A DNA stretch of 64,000 bases from Vitrella brassicaformis. Lineage: Eukaryota; Sar; Vitrellaceae. A model generated the notes under the pieces. That model did not search any database, was not told where the DNA came from, and saw only the letters and a list, made by a program, of their open reading frames with translations. Shown here one piece after another: positions 57,076-64,000 of the stretch. The stretch is taken from the NCBI GenBank assembly GCA_001179505.1, contig CDMY01000395.1, positions 298,615-362,614 on the forward strand, read 5' to 3'. The first letter of the stretch is position 1; each line of letters opens with the position of its first letter. A program made the translations under genes and the position numbers.

Positions 57076-57922
57076 CTACGCTGTCGCCGACTTCTGCTGG
57101 GGGTAGCACACGGGATGGTACTCACTGTTGGGCACTGACGACAGAAAGAGAGAGAACGCATCACACGCATCGGATCACGTCACATCACATCAGATCAGAG
57201 AAAGACCACATGTGGCTTTCTGTCTGTCTGTCTGTCTGTCTTTGCGGGTGGGGTCAGTGGGTGGATGGGTTGCTCACTTTTGGTCCTGTGGGAGAATTTG
57301 CCGTCCATGCAGTTCATCAGAGGCACACTGAGGGTCTGGCCTACCAGCTTGTGGGTTTGGTCCTCCGACATCTCGTCATAGCTGACAAAACAGCCACCAC
57401 CCACACAGACGATTAACACCCCCACACAGTGAGGGAGTGACACTGAGTGAGGTGTGCGTGCGTCTTGTCTTGTCTGTCCTGACGGCGGGCGGCTTACATG
57501 CACATGGCGCATGTGACGTCCCTCTCGTTGCTGTCCTTGCACTCGACCTTGAAGGACAGATCGGTGGTCCCACCACTCGCAGCAGCCGCCTGGCCCACCA
57601 TATTCTCCAGCATCTGCACACACACCACACACACACACACCACACACACACACGACCACCCACACGCGCACACAGATCTGCCGCACCGGAGCCAAAAGAG
57701 ACACGACGGCCCATGTGGACAGCCATATGTCACCTGCTGCATGCCCTCCTCGTACATCTTCTTGTCAGCGGCCGGGATGAAGAATGAGGGTGTCGGCGTG
57801 TCCGGCGCGTCCTTGCCGCTGCTCTTGATCTGGCACTTGGCCACCGACGTCCGCCGGAGCGTCAGGGCTGATGACGTGCACGCGAGCACAAAGCACACGG
57901 CGAGGGCAACGAGGCACTTCAT
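57076..57922 (-). CDS. Small secreted cysteine-containing protein, unknown
   Basis: Four exons in matching phase (57922-57734, 57613-57498, then an exon with YDEMSEDQTHKLVGQTLSVP and a last exon ending YPQQKSATA) give about 155 residues. The leader MKCLVALAVCFVLACTSSA is a signal peptide and resembles the PsbY leader (MKCLLALSVALLVALAHAA). The mature part has six or so cysteines (VAKCQIK, VECKDS, VTCAMC, MNCMDG, HPVCYP), which suggests disulfides. The region between is helical and acidic. No family is recognised. With the shared leader type it could be secreted or delivered to the plastid. The stop is TAG 57078-57076. Confidence 0.65.
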
Positions 57923-58055
57923 TCTGGCAGACGGGGATGAGCTGAAGGCGAAGATCACGAGAATCCCGAGACGCTTTTGAGATCGCAAGCAGCAGCAGCG
58001 GTTTCAGGAAGCACCCTAGCAGCAGCGGCGGGAGCACCCGAGAGTCAGTTCCAGG

Positions 58056-59175
58056 ATGGCTCCTGGAGGCGCCCTGCCCAAGAGATACGTCATTCCACAG
58101 GAGCCCGATGTTTGTGCCATCTGCTGTGATCTCCTCACGAGCCACGGAGGGACAAAGTGTGACATCGCCCGCTTCAAGTGCAACCACTACTTCTGCTGGC
58201 AGGTAGCTAGGCAGCCTGAGGAGGCAGGCAGAAAATGACAGGGAGCTTGCTGAGCGACATGTACGGTTGTATGTGTTTGCAGTGTCTCAAGGGCGAAGCG
58301 CAGGCGTTCTTTCAGGAGAACGGCAGCCATTCTCGCGGCACCATGTACCAGGGCGGACGTATGATGCTGTTGCAGTGCCCCACATGCCGACAGGTAGTCG
58401 AGAAAGACGGCCGCCAGACGCACTCCAATCGAACGTGCACTGGACTGGTTGGCTGTTTGTCTGTCTGTCTGCCTGTATCTCCGTGTGCAGCCTGTCAAAC
58501 TGGTCGAGCGGATCCAGAGGCCGTCAGCCTCCTTCACCCCACAGCCCGATCGATTCGGCGGGCCACTGCGGGATGTGACGGTCAAGGATGCCGACGGCGA
58601 GGCCACATGGGTGGCGAGCTACTACGCGCCTCGGGCTCTCAAGGACGGCTGTGTGGACGTCCGCGACTCCATGACCGAATCGGAGGCCAGGATGGCCATC
58701 TTCATGCTGCAGGCGTCGAGTCAGGTGACTCGCAAATCACTGCCTGAGGCCTGGAGCCGCCTGCGGGTGACCACCGGACGGGCCAGGCGGCATTCAAGGC
58801 ATTCATGTGGGACTGGGAGGCCGAGTGGACCCGGGCGACTGTGAGAATCAACAACGCCAACATGGACGCCCACCAGGAGCATCTCAACCGCCTCACCGGG
58901 CGGGGCAACGGGTGAGTGAAATGGTGACAGACAAGAGTGAACGGCCGAGAGAGAAGTGGATATGCCTGTTTCCCCGCTGTACCTGCACTGCAGGTCTGGC
59001 CCCTCGTTCACTGTTGGCAATTTCGTTTGGGTGGCTGGGCTGCCCGACCACGAACTGAATGGACTGGAGGGCACTGTGGTGGCCGTCCTCCCGCCCAACA
59101 CACGCGACAACAGGACGGACGTAACCGGGTTAGACGGACAGCACACGTGAGAGGGATACAGGGAATCTGTACTCA

Positions 59176-59213
<38 letters not shown>

Positions 59214-59384
59214 TGTGTGTCTGTGTGGTGTGCGTGTAGTTATCAAGTAGCGCTGGACATTGGCCCCACGCTGGCCGCGCGGGGCGAGAATCTCCGCCTC
59301 ATCAACAAGATGACCGATGAAGAGCTCCTCAGCTTCGCCATCGCGAGCCTGGGAGGCCCCGGACTGCCCATGGCGCCTCGGTGA
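58056..59384 (+). CDS. RING-finger protein with C-terminal LNG..G motif domain
   Basis: About six exons encode near 330 residues. The start MAPGGALPKRYVIPQEPDVC runs into a RING: CAIC, then KCNHYFCWQC, and after a 35-residue loop CPTC, which is the C3HC4 order of zinc ligands (C-x2-C, C-x-H, C-x2-C, C-x2-C). Such proteins are usually E3 ubiquitin ligases. The middle part (VTVKDADGEATWVASYYAPR, then MTESEARMAIFMLQASSQ) is unassigned. A helix (FKAFMWDWEAEWTRATVRINN) follows. The C-terminal exons have FVWVAGLPDHELNGLEGTVV and YQVALDIGPTLAARGENLRL, a G-L-x-LNG-x-x-G-x-V pattern seen in small SH3-like or KOW-like domains of algal ubiquitin-related proteins. The stop TGA ends at 59384. Confidence 0.75.
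59176..59220 (+). repeat. (CT)n then (GT)n tract in the last intron of the RING gene
   Basis: A CT run is followed directly by a GT run immediately upstream of the acceptor gtgcgtgtag. Confidence 0.75.
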
Positions 59385-59957
59385 CCGCCAGGGCGGGCAT
59401 GCAGCTGCAGCAGTCGCGATCCATGGAGTAGGCACCGCGCGAAAGGCAGTGATACGTATGGATCATGTATAGGTGGATCTATGTGTATCTGTCTGTCTAC
59501 ATACGTACGTCTATGTATGAGTTTATGTCTTCGGTCTCTATTCTCGCTGTCGTTTTGTGATATCATCCTATCATCCACTTGCTGGGTTCTTCCAATGACT
59601 AGATGAGGCGCGGACCATGTGTGTGTGTGCGTGTAATGGGATGAATGAGTAGATCGACTTCAATCAGACAATTCAATCAATGATATATATGTCACCCAGC
59701 TCTGTGCTTCTTCACATGACTCGCCGAGTCAAAAGGTTCATTTGCAAGACGAGCACACTTCCCGATGCACGGCCAGGCATGTAGCTGTGGCCTCTGTTCA
59801 GGATGAAAAAAGGATGTGAAGGATGCCGATCACATAATGTTTGTATGAGACACGACGATGCATGTATCCCTGCCGTCCTCCGTTGCGTGCGTCTAAGTGT
59901 CTCGATGTCTCGATGTCTCCACTTAAGCTGAGCTTCGCGTCTTGTCATGTTTGCGGC
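59385..59957. other. Intergenic region between convergent genes
   Basis: About 570 bp of AT-richer sequence with TATG/TCTG short repeats at 59470-59530. No gene is supported. Confidence 0.5.
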
Positions 59958-60914
59958 TCATTCCTCAGGTGGAGGCCTGTACTCTGCAAGCAGAATCATT
60001 GACAAAAAGAATCATGGCAGTTACTTGATTTGAATTCACCAAAAGAGCTTACTCGGATGGCCAGGGAAGTACACTTTGAAGTCCTCCTCTGGCAGATCCT
60101 TGTAAAAGCTGAATTTCTCGCCGGCGGTGCCAACGGCGCCAGGCCAGGAGGCAAAGAGGGGCTCCTGGTGCTCTGTTTGCTGTGCAGCAGGCAAGTCCTT
60201 CTGAGGCCTCCGTTTCTGGAGCTCAGCTTTGACCACAATCGTCTGCAAAGAGGAACAGCAGAGGGTGTCTGGAACAATTCGGTGCACGGTTTACTTGCAA
60301 TTGCCTGCCTCACCATGCCGGGTGCGAGGCAGTACATCCCAAGGCTCGTCCTCCAGCTGAACACTTTCAGTGTCCCTTCGATGCACACCAGGCTGAGAAG
60401 GTCCTTCTCTATCAGGCTCTTCGAGTCGTGGCACTCGCCAGTACCTGTCACGTCAAAGGGGCCGGTCTCTAGTAGCAACCCTTCGCTGGCCGCAGCCAAA
60501 CGGTCCCCGTGTTTGAGTTTTGTCTGATAAACAATGCATGTCTCTGAGGTGCTGCACGAGGAGCCTAGCTTCGATGACCATCGGTAGCCCGTCATGTGAT
60601 AGTCAGGGCGAGCAGCTGGTAAACTGGTAAAAGAGTCTTCAGGTACTGACGGATCCTGGACAAACACAAACCTACCTGGAAGCTCGATTTCCTGTGTGTT
60701 TCTCTCCTTCGCACCTTGAACATCACTTTGCACTTCTTTGACGCGACGCTTTGCTGTTGCTGATCCATGTGGAATTGCAGCGTCGTGCTGAATGCTCCAG
60801 CTGCAATGCGGTGCACTCACGGAAAGATACACCGTCCATCCACGTCATGAACGACTTACTTGCGAGAGGAAGGAGGAGGACAAGGAGCGTGGGGGCCATG
60901 AGAGCGGTGGTCAT
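59958..60914 (-). CDS. Secreted or membrane-associated protein, unknown
   Basis: Five exons are proposed. MTTALMAPTLLVLLLPLA (60914) is a signal peptide. Exon 2 reads GAFSTTLQFHMDQQQQSVAS and ends VMFK. Exon 3 starts DPSVPEDSFTSLPAARPDYH and carries cysteines (SSCSTSETCIVYQ, GTGECHD, LVCIEG, MYCLAPGM). Exon 4 reads TIVVKAELQKRRPQKDL and ends YFPGHP; a good donor (gtaagct) and acceptor (ttctgcttgcag) add a last exon KYRPPPEE and TGA at 59960-59958. Without that splice the frame would end SKLFW at 60036. About 240 residues in total. The beta-strand-like, Cys-paired middle resembles a secreted domain, but I do not recognise it. Confidence 0.55.
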
Positions 60915-61083
60915 GGACGGACAATCAATACGGCCTCTTCTACGAGAAAAAACTGAAAAAATCACTCAGTCGCATGACTGCCGTCTCAAGGCCCTCTGAG
61001 ACTCCGCCCCCCAGTGGGGTGGGCCCCCACTGGGCCCCCACCCCACATCGCGCATAATCCTTGACTGATTGCCGTTCTCATCA

Positions 61084-61434
61084 ATGAATTCCATCCTCTT
61101 GCTCTGCGCGTCGCTATGCGCCTTTCCCCTTACCGCGCGTCGCCCGTCTGCCATCAAAAGATTCCACTACGTCGCGCACCAGGCGGCGACTGTAGGTCCC
61201 GCAGCAGACTCCTGTTCGAACAAATTCCCCTTCAGACGGTCAGCCTTGCCTGCTGCAGGGACCGACCATGCCGAAACGATGCGCCAGAGTCGACAGCCGA
61301 CACAGACAATAGAGTCGATGGCCGAAGTTGGCTGCATTTTGGTGTCTATCTTGCTGATGCTGCTGGTGGCATCTCAGGCGGCGGCACTACTGAGACACTG
61401 GCAGGGACACGGCAAGACCCACCCTTCATGGTAA
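61084..61434 (+). CDS. Small leader-bearing one-helix protein
   Basis: A single-exon open frame of 116 residues. MNSILLLCASLCAFPLTARR is a signal peptide with an AF-type cleavage neighbourhood, followed by a basic, Ala/Ser-rich stretch (SAIKRFHYVAHQAA) like a plastid transit segment. A Ser/Thr/Gln linker leads to one membrane helix (EVGCILVSILLMLLVASQAA) and a short basic tail (LLRHWQGHGKTHPSW). Layout and size are those of nuclear-encoded small photosystem or cytochrome complex subunits with a bipartite leader, as for PsbY at the other end of the window, but the helix does not match a family I know. TAA ends at 61434. Confidence 0.5.
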   Translation: MNSILLLCASLCAFPLTARRPSAIKRFHYVAHQAATVGPAADSCSNKFPFRRSALPAAGTDHAETMRQSRQPTQTIESMAEVGCILVSILLMLLVASQAAALLRHWQGHGKTHPSW

Positions 61435-61502
61435 GCGATGGAAAGGCGATGTATGTTACATAGACGTATGGAAGTTATGCACAGGCCACATTGAATGGAC
61501 GG

Positions 61503-63961
61503 TCAAGAAGTCGCAGTCTGAATGTCTGACCCACTCTTTCTCTCGTAAGTGTTGCAATACGGAGAGCGAGACAAAACGCCGATAGACTCTTTACCGCAGG
61601 TTCGTGTCGTCAGTGTATTCATCTTGTTGTCTGAGAGCCAAACCAAGTCAAGTTCGTATATTCCAAGACGACAGACATAGTTCTTCTGGTTCATCTCAAG
61701 AACACTGCACGCAGTTTGCTCAAAGACGCACAAGGCGCATTGCTCGTCTGACACGGCCGCTATGAAAAACAGACACTCATCTGAACTCATGTGTATTCAC
61801 GGAAAGTAGCTAACACTCAGTCGGTTAGAAGTAGCACTACACAAGCAGCTGGGTCTACTATATACTTGCACATGGATGAAATTGGTTTAACTACGGTCTC
61901 GAAATGAGCGCTAAGTATTTCTACTGACAGAAACTGCACTGCGAAAAACAGAAGAAGTACAGTGACTAGCAAGTCTGTTCCGATGCCTTTGAGGCGACCT
62001 CGTCCTCCTGCAGTCCACAACCAGACATCGATTCGCAGTCTGATTCAAGCATGTGCCAACAGTCTACCTCTCCTCGAAATCGGCGTTCGTATTCTTGAAC
62101 ATTTCCAGCAGCTGCTGTGCTTGAATGTCTCTCTCGGGAAGAATGCGCAGGACGGAGATGGCATCGATGACTTCTCTTCTCAGCCAAGGGAAGAGACGGT
62201 AGTGAGCAAACAAACAAGCCAAAACCAGAAGAGACCATGCAAGCGCCCCCAGGATCCACAGCTGCATTGAAGTGCAGACAAAGACACAATACACTATGTG
62301 CAATCAAGTGTGGTTTGTCACTTATTTACTTTCGTCTCATGTGCGAGGAGGTCCGCATCAGCCTCCTACACGAAGAAACATGGAGAAGCTGGTCAATCCC
62401 ACGGATGCTTACTCTCTCACCTCCATGAAGAGGTCTTCAAACTTCTCAAAACCTAAATGGATTACATGGAGATGAATAAACACTCCCGACTCTCAGCTTT
62501 GTCTCACCCCCCGAAAGGTCGTAATGCAAGCTGTTTTCCAAAAACCTACACCACATATCAAGATGACGAGAGCCGAGTCATACTCGGAAATCGCACGCCT
62601 CTCTTGCTTACCAGTAGTCAGGCGGCTCGTTTGCCGTCATTCGATTCATCACTGGAAGGGTGCCATTCGCCTCATTGCCAGCTATCTCCAATCGCCGAGT
62701 ATGAGCAGTCACCGCGTAGTATGATGGCGGTGTACCGTTCCCATGCAGCCAGTTTCGATGAAAGCGCTCGGCCTCTTCGAACCTGAAAAGTGCACAAATA
62801 TACGCCGGCAATCCGCAATCAATGCGGCTAGTCAGGCTCGGCTCGGCGCTTCGCGCCTCGCCTCCGCAGACAGGCCAGGTGATCAGTGCCTTGTATAGTC
62901 CCTGCTCCATCAAGTCAGAGAAAGGATATGGGTGGACTCTGTTTGAGCACGTTCCCTCCTGCAGGACAGGAAAGAAACGAATCGTCATAGAAGGCGCGCG
63001 AGCCCGTCAGTCACTCAATGAACCGACCGATTTAGGCAGGAGACAAGAAGGAAAATAGAGCAATCTGAGACAGTACGAGTGCCATTAGATAAGGAGCATT
63101 CTCTATGTCGGCACAATCACTGTCTCTCACTTTTTCCGTGCTGAGAAACGACGATCCACGGGCTCTTCAGCCATGTCCTGATGGTACAGAAGACTGCCCA
63201 GCTCACTCCTTGCCTCGTGAATGTCATGCTGAAAGGTAAGCCATACATCAACAGAGACGACAGAGAAAACAGAGAGAACGGCCGCTGATGCGTGCAGCTG
63301 ATGAAAGACATGCCTCGATTTCCGCAGCAAAGCCTCCGCCCGAAGAATCTCTTCTGTTCGCCGATCGCCAAGGAAATAGATCTTTCTCCACCAAGTGCAG
63401 AGCGACAACCCCGGCTTGACGGAGCCTGCACAGAACACGGCAGATGATCAGGATGAGTTGACGCTCATCTCAGCGGCACGCACCTAAACTCAACCATCGT
63501 AGCCTAAGAAGAGACACGGACAGCTAATGTTACATCCTGAGGGGAAGCAGATGGTAGTGTTCTGCCTCACCTTGACCACCTCGTCGGTCAGGTTGTGCGA
63601 CATTGTCATCAGCACGGCCTGCAGGAGACCCACGATGGGAACAAGCTTGTCATGGAGATAATAAAGCGCATGCACGCCGACCATGAATGTGTATGTGAAG
63701 ACGCTGTAAGCCAGGATGCTTCCCATGAAGAAAAAGAGAGTCCTCGAAAAACGCCCTCTTATGCACACGTTAAGCCATCGGATGATGTTTGGCGGCTCTC
63801 TGAGCGGAACGGCAATGAGACAGCAGTGAGTGACTGTGAAGCACATTTCTACCTGAGCCAGCGATGTCTGACTTTGAAGAGAAGCCATCTCCGATGACAT
63901 GTGAACCAGCCTTTGTTCCGATCGATTCCGCTGCTGTCGATGGATCCGCGATGTGATCCAT
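61503..63961 (-). CDS. Multi-exon membrane protein, 3' end uncertain
   Basis: The start MDHIADPSTAAESIGTKAGS at 63961 leads by a phase-1 intron into EPPNIIRWLNVCIRGRFSRT and the helix LFFFMGSILAYSVFTYTFMV. The next exons read NLTDEVVKVRQNTTICFPSG, FLGYDG/SVKPGLSLCTWWRK, RTEEILRAEALLRKSRHVFH and a helix AAVLSVFSVVSVDVWL. Further exons encode EGTCSNRVHPYPFSDLMEQG, FRFEEAERFHRNW, GFEKFEDLFMEEADADLLAH, the helix LWILGALAWSLLVLACLFAH and ERDIQAQQLLEMFKNT. Near 62000-61820 another helix (TDLLVTVLLLFFAVQFLSV) and at 61790-61503 a Cys-containing frame (CRLGIYELDLVWLSDN) look coding, but splice phases do not all close. Several cysteines and an NNT/NLT glycosylation pattern suggest a secretory-path membrane protein of unknown function. 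Local GC is lower than in the rest of the window. Confidence 0.45.
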
Positions 63962-64000
63962 GCCGCCTGTCGGCCCTGTCGCAGTGATGTATTGAGAAAA

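Noticed and set aside
60662-60681. A 20-nt intron in the 60914 gene
   Set aside because: GTAGGTTTGTGTTTGTCCAG would restore phase, but a donor 31 nt earlier (AAGgtgcga) gives a normal 51-nt-class intron with the same phase, so an exceptional mini-intron is not needed.
1-64000. CRISPR arrays, bacterial operons or Shine-Dalgarno sites
   Set aside because: Short tandem arrays here are simple microsatellites without unique spacers, and all coding evidence is eukaryotic.
1-64000. tRNA or rRNA genes
   Set aside because: No cloverleaf-like sequence with A and B boxes and no rRNA-like block was noticed by eye; a covariance-model scan would be needed to exclude them.

Overview
The window is eukaryotic nuclear DNA. 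Nearly every gene is split by many short GT-AG introns, most of them 50-150 bp and rich in TG repeats on the coding strand, with no operon-like spacing. A nuclear psbY gene carries a signal peptide followed by a transit-like segment. Other genes have comparable leaders (an RlmN-type methyltransferase, a helical-repeat protein). This indicates a photosynthetic alga with a complex, secondarily acquired plastid. Composition and intron style fit a chromerid such as Vitrella, but that assignment is an inference, not a database match.

Layout: 0-1.2 kb holds the 3' end of an acidic protein gene and then psbY (-). 1.8-3.8 kb is copy 1 of a dispersed multi-exon gene family of unknown function. 4.2-7.8 kb has a centrin-like EF-hand gene (+), a coiled-coil protein gene (-) and a small membrane protein gene (+). 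7.9-12.9 kb is one large low-complexity protein gene (-) built from symmetric, tandemly duplicated exons. 13.1-18.0 kb holds copies 2 (+) and 3 (-) of the family, facing each other. 18.3-26.9 kb is a very intron-rich GCN2-type eIF2-alpha kinase (RWD, kinase, HisRS-like). 27.7-30 kb has a secreted acidic protein and a broken selenocysteine elongation factor (eEFSec) fragment. 30.3-32.3 kb is family copy 4 (+). 33.7-41 kb has a secreted protein, an M20-type amidohydrolase and an alpha/beta-hydrolase, all on the minus strand. 42.6-45.9 kb is an organelle-type helical-repeat protein (+). 46.5-48.5 kb is family copy 5 (-). 48.6-56.1 kb has RlmN-like (+), a Ser/Pro-rich protein (-) and an SLC22-like transporter (+). 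57-64 kb has a small secreted protein (-), a RING protein (+), another secreted protein (-), a small one-helix protein (+), and a multi-exon membrane protein (-) in lower-GC sequence.

The most unusual content is the five-copy family. All copies keep the same exon-intron architecture, and four share the same upstream sequence, so they arose by DNA duplication and not retroposition. Yet every copy carries its own reading-frame lesion: a frameshift in copies 1, 2 and 5, a frameshift plus a stop in copy 3, and a stop in copy 4. Lineage-specific substitutions are shared in different pairings along the gene, which suggests gene conversion between copies. A short motif, (T)CTGCGAGCTTAAG-like, recurs upstream of family copies and of several unrelated genes and is a candidate promoter element.

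Coordinates of multi-exon genes run from inferred start codon to stop codon. Exon boundaries were read by eye from splice consensus and phase, and no transcript data were available.
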